From positions 248,001 through 312,000 of the forward strand of contig NZ_CP108443.1 in NCBI RefSeq assembly GCF_041435355.1: 64,000 nt of DNA, given 5' to 3'. Position numbers and translations under genes: made by a program. Shown piece after piece: positions 25,414 to 36,671 of this stretch. The first letter of the stretch is position 1, and every line of letters begins with the position of its first letter. Under the pieces are notes generated by a model. That model was not told the origin of the DNA. It saw only the letters and a program-made list of their open reading frames with translations, and did not search any database. Origin of the DNA: Streptomyces sp. NBC_01276 (GTDB lineage Bacteria; Actinomycetota; Actinomycetes; Streptomycetales; Streptomycetaceae).

Positions 25414-25851
25414 ATGATGCGCGCTTGGATCCTGCCGATGCTGCTCGTGCTCTGCGGCTCAGTCGTCGCGACTGGCCTGATCGCCAAGGGGGACCCCGGC
25501 ACGGCCGCAGCACTCCTGCCGGGGTTCCTGGTGCTCGCAGGCATGAACTCGCCCTTGATCTTCCCGAGGTCGATCGGTGCGCGGGAGGCGCAACGCCGCA
25601 GCGCCGCCGACGGCCGGCCGGTCGTCTTCTGGCGTCCGGGCTGCAAGTACTGCATACGACTGCGCATCCGGCTGGGCCGCAGCGCCCGCCGGCTGCACTG
25701 GGTCGACATCTGGAGCGACCCGGCGGGAGCCGCAGCGGTGAGGGCGGCCAACGACGGCAACGAGACCGTGCCGACGGTCTTCGTGGCGGGTCGGCCGCAC
25801 ACCAACCCCGAACCCGAATGGGTGCGGGAGCAGCTCGCCCCTACTGTGTGA
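25414..25851 (+). CDS. Membrane-anchored glutaredoxin/mycoredoxin-like protein
   Basis: A 145-residue protein starting at ATG 25414. Two hydrophobic segments lie within residues 3-50 (MRAWILPMLLVLCGSVVATG; AALLPGFLVLAGM). They are followed by a thioredoxin-fold domain with the active site CKYC in VFWRPGCKYCIRLR, a cis-Pro in TVPTVFVAG and a C-terminal VREQL helix. The C-x-x-C redox pair suggests mycothiol- or thiol-dependent reduction at the membrane. The layout matches a conserved Streptomyces protein. Stand-alone gene. Confidence 0.85.
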   Translation: MMRAWILPMLLVLCGSVVATGLIAKGDPGTAAALLPGFLVLAGMNSPLIFPRSIGAREAQRRSAADGRPVVFWRPGCKYCIRLRIRLGRSARRLHWVDIWSDPAGAAAVRAANDGNETVPTVFVAGRPHTNPEPEWVREQLAPTV

Positions 25852-25895
25852 GCGGATACCGCGCCCCACCGGCGAGCCGTGGCCCGACCGGCGGC

Positions 25896-27230
<1,335 letters not shown>

Positions 27231-27247
27231 CTACTGCAACCTCCCAA

Positions 27248-27268
27248 AATGTGAGTACTGCTCATGTT
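27248..27268. promoter_or_regulatory. Operator copy 1 of the glycoside regulon
   Basis: AATGTGAGTA-CT-GCTCATGTT, containing TGAG-N5-CTCA, between the divergent GH1 and TetR genes. The same motif occurs upstream of GH36 at 31272-31292. Confidence 0.85.
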
Positions 27269-27294
27269 AGCCCGCTCGATGGGATGATGGAACG

Positions 27295-27945
27295 GTGAAT
27301 CAAGATCGCAACTCGGGGTCGCTGCGCCGCCAGCCCGTGCAGAAGCGCAGCGCCGAACGTTTCGAACGGCTGCTGGACGCCTGCGCCGAACTCCTGGACG
27401 AGGTCGGCTACGCCGCTGTGACCACCAAGGAAGTGGCGCGCAGGGCCGAGGTGCCCATCGGCACCCTCTACCAGTTCTTCTCCGACCGGGAGGGGCTGAT
27501 CGGCGCGCTCGCCGCCCGGAACCTGGAGGCCTTCCTGGAGCGGGTCGCGGTCCGGCTGGAGCGTGAGAAGCCGGATGACGTCCCGGGCGTCGTCGAGGTG
27601 GCCGTCGAGGAGTACGTCGCCATGCGCCGGACCGTCACCGGTTTCGGCGTGGTGGACTTCGGCGCGGTGGGCCGGGACCACACCCTCGATCCGGCCCTGG
27701 ACAACAACACGGCGGTCGCCGGCCGGCTGCGCTCGCTGATCGGGTCCCGGTCCGGAGTCCAGGACGACGCCGAACTGGGGATCGCCATCCGGGTGGCCCT
27801 GGAATGCGCGGACGGCGTGCTGAGACTTGCCTTCCGTACCGATCCGCAGGGCGACCCCCAGCTGATCGCCGAGTGCAAACGAGTCCTCAACAGCTACCTG
27901 AACGATCGGGTCCGGTCGCTCGCGACACGTCGGGAAGCGCACTAG
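27295..27945 (+). CDS. TetR family regulator of the glycoside locus
   Basis: A 216-residue TetR protein starting at GTG 27295. N-terminal HTH: LLDACAELLDEVGYAAVTTKEVARRAEVPIGTLYQFFSDREGL is split over helices 1-4. The C-terminal ligand domain is about 140 residues. It is divergent from GH1 and convergent (4-bp stop overlap) with the MFS gene. The operator before GH1 recurs before GH36, so this protein is the best candidate to repress all three sugar genes and itself. A TetR rather than LacI control of glycosidases is less common. Confidence 0.9.
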   Translation: MNQDRNSGSLRRQPVQKRSAERFERLLDACAELLDEVGYAAVTTKEVARRAEVPIGTLYQFFSDREGLIGALAARNLEAFLERVAVRLEREKPDDVPGVVEVAVEEYVAMRRTVTGFGVVDFGAVGRDHTLDPALDNNTAVAGRLRSLIGSRSGVQDDAELGIAIRVALECADGVLRLAFRTDPQGDPQLIAECKRVLNSYLNDRVRSLATRREAH

Positions 27946-29204
27946 CGGACGCCCCTGACCTTCCAGACCAGTACCGCGCCCAGCGCGGACATGGCCGCGG
28001 AGCAGAGGAACAACGAGGGGTAGCCCCCCAGATCCCCGAGCACGACGGAGGCGATCGGGGGTACCAGGACGTACGGCAGGGAAGCCATCAGGTTGGCGAG
28101 GGCCATGTCCTTGCCGCGGTCCGCCGAGGCGGGCAGCACCTCGGTGACCAGGGCGGTGTCCACGGCCAGGTACACCCCGTAGCCCAGGCCCAGGATGACG
28201 GCCGAGACCAGCGTCATGGTCCAGGTGGGCGACAGGGCGAGCGGGATCGCGGCGACGGCCATCGTGAGGCCGCCGACGCAGACGAGCATGCGGCGCCTGC
28301 CCAGCCTGTCCGAGAGCCAGCCGCTGAGGACGACCGTCGAGATCGTGGCCACGCAGTTGACGCCGACCACGATGAGCAGGCCGTCCTCGGTGGACCGGCC
28401 GGGGAACAACTGCTCGTAGTGCAGGACGTCGTCCAGGAAGTACGGCATGTAGAGCGTGCCCAGGCCGTAGCCCAGTCCCATGATGAACCGGGAGCTCATC
28501 GCCCAGACGAAGTCGGGGTGCCTGCGGGGGCTGATCCGGTAGCCGTCCAGGAACGCGCGCAGGGAGAACGGCTCGCGGTGGTCGGGGGGAAGCGGCGGGT
28601 CCTCCATGACGACCGCGAACAGCGTGATGAGCAGAGGGAACGAGGCCATCAGCACGTACTGCGCGGGGAAGCCCGTGAGGAGTCCGAGCAGCAGCCCGCC
28701 CGCGATCAGACCGCCGGCCTGCGGGACCGTGGCCCAGCCCAGGACCACACCGCGCTGCGCGACGGGGACCCGGTCGGGTATCACCGGGGCGATCCCGGCA
28801 CCAATGATCATGAAGGAGGCGGACAGTACGAGGGAGCCGAGCGTGATCCCGGCGACCGTCGTCTGGACGCCGGTATAGATCAGTGCCGCCATGCAGGCCA
28901 GCGAGCCCGCGATCATCCACGGCCGACGGCGGCCGAAACGGCCGGTGGTGCGGTCGCAGAGCGCGCCCGCCAGCGGCGCGATCACGATTCCCGAGATCGC
29001 GCCCATCATGCTGACCCAGGCGTAGGCGCCGACCTTCCCCGCCGGATCGATCTGGGCGACCTGCGCGGGCATCAGGAACGTGGTCGGCACCTGCATCGGG
29101 ATGAACATCCCGGTGTTGGCCAGCACGTACAGGAGGATCCAGCCGGGGCCGACCCTGCGGGTCGGCTCGGCGAGGGCTTCGGGCCGTGCCGGGGCGAGGC
29201 TCAT
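27942..29204 (-). CDS. MFS transporter, likely glycoside uptake
   Basis: A 420-residue transporter with 12 predicted helices. MFS motif DRTTGRFGRRRPW between helices 2 and 3 and its half repeat SDRLGRRRM between helices 8 and 9 are clear; the first motif resembles sugar/glycoside transporters (SUT/GPH type). It is translationally coupled to the alpha-galactosidase gene by an ATGA overlap, so it most likely imports the galactoside or related glycoside hydrolysed by GH36 and GH1. Confidence 0.88.
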   Translation of the reverse strand: MSLAPARPEALAEPTRRVGPGWILLYVLANTGMFIPMQVPTTFLMPAQVAQIDPAGKVGAYAWVSMMGAISGIVIAPLAGALCDRTTGRFGRRRPWMIAGSLACMAALIYTGVQTTVAGITLGSLVLSASFMIIGAGIAPVIPDRVPVAQRGVVLGWATVPQAGGLIAGGLLLGLLTGFPAQYVLMASFPLLITLFAVVMEDPPLPPDHREPFSLRAFLDGYRISPRRHPDFVWAMSSRFIMGLGYGLGTLYMPYFLDDVLHYEQLFPGRSTEDGLLIVVGVNCVATISTVVLSGWLSDRLGRRRMLVCVGGLTMAVAAIPLALSPTWTMTLVSAVILGLGYGVYLAVDTALVTEVLPASADRGKDMALANLMASLPYVLVPPIASVVLGDLGGYPSLFLCSAAMSALGAVLVWKVRGVR

Positions 29205-31261
29205 CGGGGCACTCTCTTGAGGTGGACGAGCTCGCTCGTGCAGTCGAAGGCCAACAGGGGCGGGAGGCCGTGGCCGAGCAGGACGGCGCCTTCGTGGACG
29301 GCCCCGGTGTCCTCGTCCCGGTAGCGGGCACGGTGGTCGAGGCCCTTCAGCCGGGTGCGGGCGACGGTGCGGTTCAGCCCGGACGGCAGGAAGCGGAAGA
29401 CGACGACCTCGTCCTCGGTGAGGTACTGCACGGCGTCATGCCCGAGGCGGTAGAGGGCTCCGCCGTGCACCACGGGCCGGATCCGCTTGTACTGTCCGAC
29501 CAGCGCCCGGGCCTGGGCCAGCTCGTCCTCGCTCCATTTGCGCAGGTCGCCGCCGATGCCCATGGCCCCGGCCATGGAGACGTGGAAGCGGTACCGGACC
29601 GAAGCCGGGCGGGCGGTGGAGCCGTTCGGGCTGTCGGTGACCCAGGCGCCCATGGTCCGGGCGGGCAGCAGCTGGCAGTGGCCGTGCTGGATCGCGACGC
29701 GTTCGGCGGCGTCGGTGTTGTCGGAGGCCCAGACCTGGTCGGCGCGGGCCAGCACGCCCAGGTCGGCCCGCCCGCCGCCGCCCGCGCACGACTCCAGGTA
29801 CAGGTCGGGACGGGCGGCACGCAGCCGGTCCATCACCTCGTAGACGCCGCGCGTGTGCTCGACCCAGACCCGGTCGGGGTCGGCGGCCCCCGGCTGCCCC
29901 GCCTCGCTGAAGGAGCGGTTCATGTCCCATTTGAGGAAGGCGACGTCCAGCTCGGTGACCGTCCTGACCAGCCATTCGACCGCCCATTCACGGACGTCGC
30001 GGCGGGCGAAGTCCAGTACGTGCTGGTTGCGCCCCTGCGTGCGCCTACGGCCGTCCTGGCAGAGGATCCAGTCGGGGTGTGCACGGAAGAGGTCGCTGTC
30101 GGGGTTGACCGCCTCGGGCTCGACCCACAGGCCGAAGCCCATGCCCAGCGCGCGCACGTGGTCGGCGAGTGGGCCCAGGCCGTTCGGGAAGCGGTCGGGG
30201 TTGGGCCACCAGTCGCCGAGCCCCGCCGTGTCGCCGGTGCGGGCGCCGAACCAGGCGTCGTCCACCACGAAGATCTCGACGCCGAGCCCCGCGGCCAGCT
30301 CGGCCAGTTCGGTCTGCTGCTTCTCGCTGATGTCGAACTCGGTCGCCTCCCACGAGTTGAAGATCAGCGGGCGTTCGGCCGGCCGGGCGGGCAGCACCTG
30401 GCCTTCGACGTACGCGTGCCAGCGGCGGCTGGTGCCGCCGAAGCCGTCGGGGGCGTACAGCCCGGTGAAGACGGGGGTCTCCAGGCGCTCTCCGGGGAGC
30501 AGTTTCCAGACCAGGCCCTCGTGGCCGAAGCCCCCGGTCCAGGAGGCGCGGCCGTAAGGGTCGCGGCGCAGGGTGATCCGGCGGCTGCCGCTCCAGGCGA
30601 GGGCCGCGCTCCAGACCTCGCCGTGTTCCTCCGCGGCGTCGTGCGCGTCGAGCATCAGCCAGGGTCCGGCGTGCCGTCCTGTGATGCCGAGGCGGCTGGT
30701 GAACACCGTCTCCCCGATGGGCACCCGGTCGCGCCGGAGCTGGAACTCCCTGCCCCACTCGCCCACCACATGGCTGACGCGGTAGTCGTCGAGGGCGGGC
30801 AGTGTCCAGGCGGCGGAGTCGAACCGCAGGACGTCCACCGGCTCGTCCGCGGTGAGCACCGCCCAGCGTTCCACCTGGTCGTGGCCCTCCCGGATCCGGT
30901 AGTGCAGGTCGAGACCCAGGGAGCGGACGCGGTCGGTGAAGGAGAGCGTGAGCAGGCCGGCCTCGGCCCTGTGCGCGACGAACCGCCACTCGAAGCCGCG
31001 CACGCCGTCTTCGAACCGGACGGTCAACGACGGTGCCCCGAACCGCAGACCGCCCTCGACGGCGTACTCCTCGCCGCCGGGGTCGTCACCGCCGGGGTCC
31101 TCGGCGGGAAGGCAGGCCGCGACCGCGACGGCCTGCTCCAGTGTCAGCGGCCGGCCCCAGTGCACGTGCCGGGGGACGTCGTCGGCGTCCAGCCGGAAGG
31201 CGTAGGAGGTGCCGGGCGTGCTCAGCAGCCAGAGGCGGGCTTCGGAATGGTAGGTGATCAC
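29201..31261 (-). CDS. GH36 family alpha-galactosidase
   Basis: A 686-residue enzyme without signal peptide. The nucleophile Asp is in FLKWDMNRSF and the acid/base Asp is in WASDNTDAAERV, both standard for GH36. GWWPNPDRFPNGL-like and WVEPEAVNPDSDL segments shape the substrate pocket. Start GTG 31261 is preferred because GAGG lies 7 nt upstream; a TTG at 31273 would overlap the operator. First gene of a two-gene operon with the MFS transporter. Expected substrates are raffinose-family or other alpha-galactosides. Confidence 0.93.
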   Translation of the reverse strand: MITYHSEARLWLLSTPGTSYAFRLDADDVPRHVHWGRPLTLEQAVAVAACLPAEDPGGDDPGGEEYAVEGGLRFGAPSLTVRFEDGVRGFEWRFVAHRAEAGLLTLSFTDRVRSLGLDLHYRIREGHDQVERWAVLTADEPVDVLRFDSAAWTLPALDDYRVSHVVGEWGREFQLRRDRVPIGETVFTSRLGITGRHAGPWLMLDAHDAAEEHGEVWSAALAWSGSRRITLRRDPYGRASWTGGFGHEGLVWKLLPGERLETPVFTGLYAPDGFGGTSRRWHAYVEGQVLPARPAERPLIFNSWEATEFDISEKQQTELAELAAGLGVEIFVVDDAWFGARTGDTAGLGDWWPNPDRFPNGLGPLADHVRALGMGFGLWVEPEAVNPDSDLFRAHPDWILCQDGRRRTQGRNQHVLDFARRDVREWAVEWLVRTVTELDVAFLKWDMNRSFSEAGQPGAADPDRVWVEHTRGVYEVMDRLRAARPDLYLESCAGGGGRADLGVLARADQVWASDNTDAAERVAIQHGHCQLLPARTMGAWVTDSPNGSTARPASVRYRFHVSMAGAMGIGGDLRKWSEDELAQARALVGQYKRIRPVVHGGALYRLGHDAVQYLTEDEVVVFRFLPSGLNRTVARTRLKGLDHRARYRDEDTGAVHEGAVLLGHGLPPLLAFDCTSELVHLKRVPR

Positions 31262-31271
31262 ACACAGCCTC

Positions 31272-31292
31272 AATGTGAGTAGGGCTCATGTT
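31272..31292. promoter_or_regulatory. Operator copy 2 of the glycoside regulon
   Basis: AATGTGAGTA-GG-GCTCATGTT, identical to copy 1 except for the two central bases. It overlaps the region just upstream of the GH36 start and would block the GH36-MFS promoter when bound. Confidence 0.85.
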
Positions 31293-31519
31293 TTGCGCGT
31301 ATGCTACGGGAGCGCACCTGCGGCGCCAACCCCCTTGACGGGGGCCGGAGTCGGGAAAAGACGGGGGATCGCTCCACCGGGTTCGGGATCCTCGCGCGCC
31401 CGAGGTCACTGCGCGGATCCCGCGCCGCCGGGGAAGCCGCCCGGTGTCGGCCGGCCGGCGGCCGGCGCCCGCGGTGGCCGGCATGCGCGGTGTCCGAGGC
31501 TGCCGGCGGCATCGCCGCC

Positions 31520-31750
31520 ATGGACAACGCCATCCGTACGACCCCGCCGCGGCCGCTCGACGTCACCACGCTCTTCCCCCGACTGGCCCCGCTGGCACGC
31601 ACGGCGACCCGGCTGCATCCCCGCCCCAGGTCGCCCACGCCGCACGACAGCTCGATCGGCGGGCCACTGCTCTGGCCCGCCGGCGAACATCGAACTGATC
31701 CAGTGAGCGATCCGCGTGGTCCGGGGCCGTCACCCCCGAGGGGGGGGTGA
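31520..31750 (+). pseudogene. N-terminal fragment of a DUF1963-like protein
   Basis: From ATG 31520 the frame reads MDNAIRTTPPRPLDVTTLF, PRLAPLARTATRLHPRP, DSSIGGPLLWPAGE. This resembles the N-terminus of DUF1963/YwqG-type proteins, which usually exceed 200 residues. After about 53 residues the similarity stops and the frame ends in the terminator hairpin. I read it as a truncated remnant. Confidence 0.45.
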
Positions 31751-31757
31751 CGGCCCC
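31723..31757. terminator. Rho-independent terminator
   Basis: GGGGCCGTCACCCCC pairs with GGGGGTGACGGCCCC (15-bp stem, 5-nt loop) and is followed by TTTT. It insulates the persulfide locus from upstream transcription. Confidence 0.88.
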
Positions 31758-31787
31758 TTTTCGTGCCCTCCTGCGCGTTCCCGAAAA

Positions 31788-31835
31788 TACCCCCGGGGGT
31801 ACCCGTGCTACGCTCGAAATATACCCCCGGGGGTA
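31788..31835. promoter_or_regulatory. Two CsoR/CstR-type operator boxes
   Basis: Two perfect 14-bp palindromes TACCCCCGGGGGTA at 31788-31801 and 31822-31835, 34 bp apart centre to centre. This G-tract form is the classic CsoR-family site. They lie 25 bp before the persulfide-dioxygenase start, presumably overlapping the promoter. Confidence 0.88.
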
Positions 31836-31860
31836 AATGTCAGCCGAAAGGAGCGACCAC

Positions 31861-33231
31861 GTGTTCTTCATCGACACCATCGAGACCGAGGGCCTCGGAA
31901 ACCGCAGCTACCTGGCGGGCGGCGCGCGCACCGCGGCGGTCGTCGACCCGCCCCGCGACATCGACCGGGTCCTCGCGGTGGCTGCGGCACGCGGGGTGCG
32001 GATCTCCCACGTGGTCGAGACCCACCTGCACAACGACTACGTGACCGGCGGCCTGGACCTGGCCCGCCTGACCGGCGCCGCCTACCTGGTGCCCGCCGGT
32101 GCGCGCGTCGGCTTCGCCCGGGTCCCGGTGACCGACGGCGACACGGTGGGCGTCGACGAGGGGATCACGCTGCGGGCGCTGGCCACCCCCGGCCACACGC
32201 CCCATCACACCTCCTACGTCCTGGAGGAGCGGGGGGCCGTCGCGGCGGTCTTCACCGGCGGTTCGCTCCTGATCGGCTCGGTGGGCCGCCCCGACCTGGT
32301 GGAGCCCCGGCTGACCGCGGAACTGGCCCGCGCCCAGCACGCCTCCGCGCACCGCCTGGCCGCCGAGCTCCCCGACGAGACGGCGGTGCTGCCCACCCAC
32401 GGATTCGGCAGCTTCTGCTCCTCCTCCCGGTCCGAGGGCGGCGCCACCACCACCACCATCGGCAAGGAGAAAACCGCCAACGACGCCCTGGTCAAGGACG
32501 TCGACAGCTTCGTCGCCGCCCTGCTGGCCGGCCTGGAGGACGCGCCCGCCTACTACGCCCACATGGGCCCGGCCAACGCCGCCGGCCCGCGGCCCGTGGA
32601 CCTGGGGACGCCTCCCCTGACCGACGCGGCCGACATCGCGGAACGTCTGGCCGCCGGCGAATGGGTGGTGGACCTGCGCAACCGGGTCGCGTTCGCCGAA
32701 GGACACGTCGCGGGCTCCCTCAACTTCGAGGCCGAGGGGCAGATCGCCACCCACCTCGCCTGGATGATCCCCTGGGGCAAGCCCGTCACCCTCCTCGCGG
32801 GATCACCCGCCCAGCTCGCCGCCGCCCAGCGCGAACTGGTCCGGGTCGGCATCGACCGCCCGGCCGCGGCCACCACCGGCACCCCCCGTGACTGGGTGCC
32901 CGAAGGGCACTCCCCGCGGGCCTTCCCCCGGGGCACCTTCGCGGACCTCGCCGCCCGGGCCGCGGACTCCGGGCCGGTGGTCCTGGACGTGCGCCGGAAC
33001 TCCGAGCGGGCCACCGGCTGGATCGAGGGCTCCGTGCACATACCCGTCCACGACCTGCACCGGCGCCTGGCGGACGTCCCGGCCGGAACCGTGTGGGTGC
33101 ACTGCGCCGGCGGGATGCGGGCCGCGATCGCCGCCTCTCTGCTGGACTCGGCCGGACGGGACGTCGTCGCCGTCGACGACGCCTTCACCGCCGCCTCCGA
33201 GGCCGGCCTGCCCCTCACCAGCGGCAACTGA
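31861..33231 (+). CDS. Persulfide dioxygenase-rhodanese fusion (CstB-like)
   Basis: A 456-residue protein starting at GTG 31861, with GAAAGGAG 7 nt before; the upstream ATG at 31837 overlaps the operator. The N-terminal metallo-beta-lactamase domain has the metal ligands in THLHNDYVTGG, ATPGHTPHHTSY and LPTHGFGSFC. Two rhodanese domains follow (about residues 255-350 and 355-455); the second ends with the active-site loop HCAGGMRA, the first lacks an obvious Cys loop. Such enzymes oxidise glutathione-, CoA- or low-molecular-weight persulfides to sulfite or thiosulfate. First gene of a five-gene sulfur-detoxification locus. Confidence 0.9.
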   Translation: MFFIDTIETEGLGNRSYLAGGARTAAVVDPPRDIDRVLAVAAARGVRISHVVETHLHNDYVTGGLDLARLTGAAYLVPAGARVGFARVPVTDGDTVGVDEGITLRALATPGHTPHHTSYVLEERGAVAAVFTGGSLLIGSVGRPDLVEPRLTAELARAQHASAHRLAAELPDETAVLPTHGFGSFCSSSRSEGGATTTTIGKEKTANDALVKDVDSFVAALLAGLEDAPAYYAHMGPANAAGPRPVDLGTPPLTDAADIAERLAAGEWVVDLRNRVAFAEGHVAGSLNFEAEGQIATHLAWMIPWGKPVTLLAGSPAQLAAAQRELVRVGIDRPAAATTGTPRDWVPEGHSPRAFPRGTFADLAARAADSGPVVLDVRRNSERATGWIEGSVHIPVHDLHRRLADVPAGTVWVHCAGGMRAAIAASLLDSAGRDVVAVDDAFTAASEAGLPLTSGN

Positions 33232-33319
33232 ACCACCCCCTCCGCGCCACTCCCCTCCGCATCAGCTCCCTCCGCACCACCCCCCTCCACCCCGACACCG
33301 AGAACCGGAAGGAAGACGG

Positions 33320-33679
33320 ATGTTCCTCTTCCGCCGCGGCACCGCCCGCGTCACCCCCGCCCAGGCCCACCGCGACACCGCCGACGGAGGCGCCGTGCTC
33401 CTCGACGTGCGCGAGCAGGCCGAATGGAACACCGGACACGCCCCCGGAGCCGTACACGCTCCGCTCTCCCGGCTCGCCACCGGCGCCGCCCTGCCCGCCG
33501 CCGCCCGGAACCGGCCCCTGGTGGTGATCTGCCGCTCCGGGCACCGCTCCCGACAGGCCGCCAGGCTGCTCACCGGGCGCGGAGCCGACGCCGTGGACGT
33601 CAAGGGAGGTATGAACGCCTGGGCGTCGGCCGGGCTCCCGGTCGTCGACGCGCGCGGAAGCCGCGGCCGGATAGCGTGA
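33320..33679 (+). CDS. Single-domain rhodanese
   Basis: A 119-residue rhodanese starting at ATG 33320 with GGAAGGAAG upstream. Strands and loop AVLLDVREQAEWNTGHAPGAVHAPLSRL lead to the active-site loop CRSGHRS (Cys nucleophile) and the closing DVKGGMNAWASAGLPV. It would transfer sulfane sulfur between persulfides and acceptors such as sulfite. Its stop overlaps the start of the TauE/SafE gene (GTGA). Confidence 0.93.
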   Translation: MFLFRRGTARVTPAQAHRDTADGGAVLLDVREQAEWNTGHAPGAVHAPLSRLATGAALPAAARNRPLVVICRSGHRSRQAARLLTGRGADAVDVKGGMNAWASAGLPVVDARGSRGRIA

Positions 33680-34449
33680 GCACGCTCATACTCGCCCTCG
33701 CCGCCGGAGCCGTCATCGGACTGGCCCTCGGGGCGCTCGGCGGCGGTGGCAGCGTCCTGGCCGTACCCGCCCTGATCTACCTCCTCGGCTTCACCCCGGC
33801 CGCGGCGACCACCGCATCCCTGATCATCGTCACCGCCACCTCCGCCACCGCGCTCCACACCCACGCCACTTCCGGCAACGTCCGCTGGAAGACCGGCGCC
33901 CTGTTCGCGGCCGCGGGCGTCCTGCCGGCCACGGCCGCGGCGATGCTGGCCGCCCGCGTCCCCGAACCCGTCCTGACCGCAGCGTTCGCCGCCGTGGCCG
34001 CCCTCGCCGCCTGGCGTATGTTCAGCTCGTCGGGCCCCGAGCGGCAGCCTCGGCCCGTACGGCCCGTACGGCCCGTACGGCCCGTACGGCCCGCTCGGGC
34101 TGTCGGAGCGGGCGCCGGGCTCGGCGCGGTCACCGGGTTCCTCGGCGTCGGCGGCGGCTTCCTCGCCGTTCCGGCCCTGGTCTCCGTACTGGGACTGCGT
34201 ATGCGCGCCGCCGTCGGCACCAGCCTCCTGGTCATCACCGTCAACTCCCTCGCCGCGCTCACCGCCCGCGCCGGCAGCCACGCCCCGCTGCGCTGGCAGG
34301 TCATCGCCCCCTTCGCCGGCGCCGCGATCCTCGGAGCGTGGGACGGAAAACGCCTCGCCGCCAAGGTCTCGGGACCCGCCCTCCAGCGGATCTTCGCAAC
34401 CGTGCTCACGGCCGTCGCCGCCCTCATGCTCGCCGACGCCCTCCACTGA
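33676..34449 (+). CDS. TauE/SafE family sulfite exporter
   Basis: A 257-residue membrane protein starting at GTG 33676, coupled to the rhodanese. Eight hydrophobic helices in two repeats, each with a glycine motif: GALGGGGSVLAVPALIYLLG and VTGFLGVGGGFLAVPALV. The family exports sulfite, sulfoacetate or related anions, which fits removal of the sulfite produced by the persulfide dioxygenase. The central cytoplasmic loop carries four Arg-Pro-Val repeats encoded by a 9-bp tandem repeat. Confidence 0.88.
   Translation: MSTLILALAAGAVIGLALGALGGGGSVLAVPALIYLLGFTPAAATTASLIIVTATSATALHTHATSGNVRWKTGALFAAAGVLPATAAAMLAARVPEPVLTAAFAAVAALAAWRMFSSSGPERQPRPVRPVRPVRPVRPARAVGAGAGLGAVTGFLGVGGGFLAVPALVSVLGLRMRAAVGTSLLVITVNSLAALTARAGSHAPLRWQVIAPFAGAAILGAWDGKRLAAKVSGPALQRIFATVLTAVAALMLADALH
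34051..34086 (+). repeat. 9-bp tandem repeat CGGCCCGTA x4
   Basis: Four exact copies inside the TauE/SafE gene encode (Arg-Pro-Val)4 in the central loop between the two helical halves. Copy-number change would stay in frame. Confidence 0.9.
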
Positions 34450-34496
34450 CCTCGCGGCCCACCCCTTCACCGCGCCCTTCACCACACCGCCATCAA

Positions 34497-34510
34497 TACG
34501 CCCGGGGGTA
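34497..34510. promoter_or_regulatory. Third CsoR/CstR-type box
   Basis: TACGCCCGGGGGTA, one mismatch from the perfect palindrome, 42 bp before the second rhodanese gene. Confidence 0.72.
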
Positions 34511-34552
34511 CCGCGAGAGCGGGCCCCGCCCACCAGGAAGGAAACCCGCCCC

Positions 34553-35456
<904 letters not shown>

Positions 35457-35795
35457 AGGTGCTTCAGCTCCTCATGGCGGCCGCATGGTGAACGGGCCGC
35501 CGGCGGGGCTGACCGTCCAGGACCGCCCACATGCGCCGGCCGTCCTCCCCCGGCCGACGGGAGGCTCGGCGGGACCTTCGGCCCCTTGGCCTCGGGAGTG
35601 GTCAACGCGGCCTCCTCGCACCAGGGGGACTTCATCTTGGCGGGCTTCTTCCACCCCGGGAGCCGATTCATCCGGCTTGGACACGAATCCGGGCGAGGAC
35701 GCCTGACGTCGTCGCCGACGGCGCGACGACGGGGAGACGACGGGAAGACGGCTCCCGACACCGCCGGTGTCAGTGCCGGTTGGCAGTATGGCCCC
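35457..35795. other. Intergenic stretch, no gene supported
   Basis: Several overlapping open frames exist on both strands but none has a ribosome site, a recognisable motif or conservation I know. It must contain the promoter of the following gene. Confidence 0.45.
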
Positions 35796-36449
35796 ATGAG
35801 CAAGGTAGTGAATTTCAGCATGGCGAACCGCGGCGAGGTCGCCCGTTTCGTACCCGCCCGCGATCTGACCGCGGACGAAGAGCGGCGTCTGGGCAATATG
35901 CGGGAGAGGGCGCGGGCCCGCCAGGAGGATCTCGATGCCCAGGGAGTGGACTGGGGACTGACGGTGCAGGATGCGCTGGAGGGGCTGATAGCCGGTCGGG
36001 CGGACTCCACCGCCCAGTACGCCGGCTGCGCCTATTACGCGGCCCTCCAGATCATCATCGATCACAACGCCTCCGACCCCGACACCCTGGCGAGTTACCG
36101 GAGCCCCGTCACCTACTTCTCCGCGCTGGACGACGCGTTGAAGGCGGCGGGCGTCCCCGCGGACCTGCTGCCCTACCAGTACGTCTTCAGCGGTCCGCCC
36201 ACGGAGATCGGGATCCACATTCCCGGCCCCGTGGACGGCTCACCCGAAATCGGCTGCTGGCCGCTGGCGCAGGCCGGACCCGCGGTCGACGCCTACCGCG
36301 CGGTGCTGGACCGGATCGACACCGATCTGCGGTACGACCTGGAGGAGCTGATGAAGGTCCTCGACAGCTGGGCCTCCGAGTGGAACGACGGCCGGGGCGC
36401 CTGGTGGTGGGCCGAGGACGGCTCGATCTTCTTCTCCATCGTCGGCTGA
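35796..36449 (+). CDS. Conserved hypothetical cytoplasmic protein
   Basis: A 217-residue protein starting at ATG 35796 (MSKVVNFSMANRGEVARFV). It is mostly helical and acidic, with no signal peptide or membrane segment. Conserved-looking parts are TAQYAGCAYYAALQIIIDHN, a PYQYVFSGPP turn and a Trp-rich end (DSWASEWNDGRGAWWWAEDGS). The N-terminal MSKVVxFSMANxxEV signature is one I associate with a family of uncharacterised Streptomyces proteins. It may be an immunity-like or regulatory protein; no function is assigned. Confidence 0.75.
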   Translation: MSKVVNFSMANRGEVARFVPARDLTADEERRLGNMRERARARQEDLDAQGVDWGLTVQDALEGLIAGRADSTAQYAGCAYYAALQIIIDHNASDPDTLASYRSPVTYFSALDDALKAAGVPADLLPYQYVFSGPPTEIGIHIPGPVDGSPEIGCWPLAQAGPAVDAYRAVLDRIDTDLRYDLEELMKVLDSWASEWNDGRGAWWWAEDGSIFFSIVG

Positions 36450-36671
36450 CCGGCGATACGGAGCCCGGGGGCAACCGCGTGCGACGGTGCGCCCTGGGGC
36501 TTCGACCAGCGTGGATGCGGGGCGATCCCGCTCCGCTCCGCGCTGCGGGGTCCGCGGCGTGGCGCCCCGGCGGCGCACCGGCCGCTGCCGGCCCACCGTC
36601 CGGCCGCACGCGGTGGTTTGGCTGTTCTGGCACCTCACCACCGGGGCGGCCGCTTGTTACTCTCTCCGATC

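Noticed and set aside
29186..31282. A 698-codon open frame on the plus strand
   Set aside because: It mirrors the alpha-galactosidase gene on the other strand and has no domain or ribosome site.
31788..31835. G-tract palindromes as a terminator
   Set aside because: They recur at four promoter positions in the sulfur locus and lack a loop, so operators fit better.
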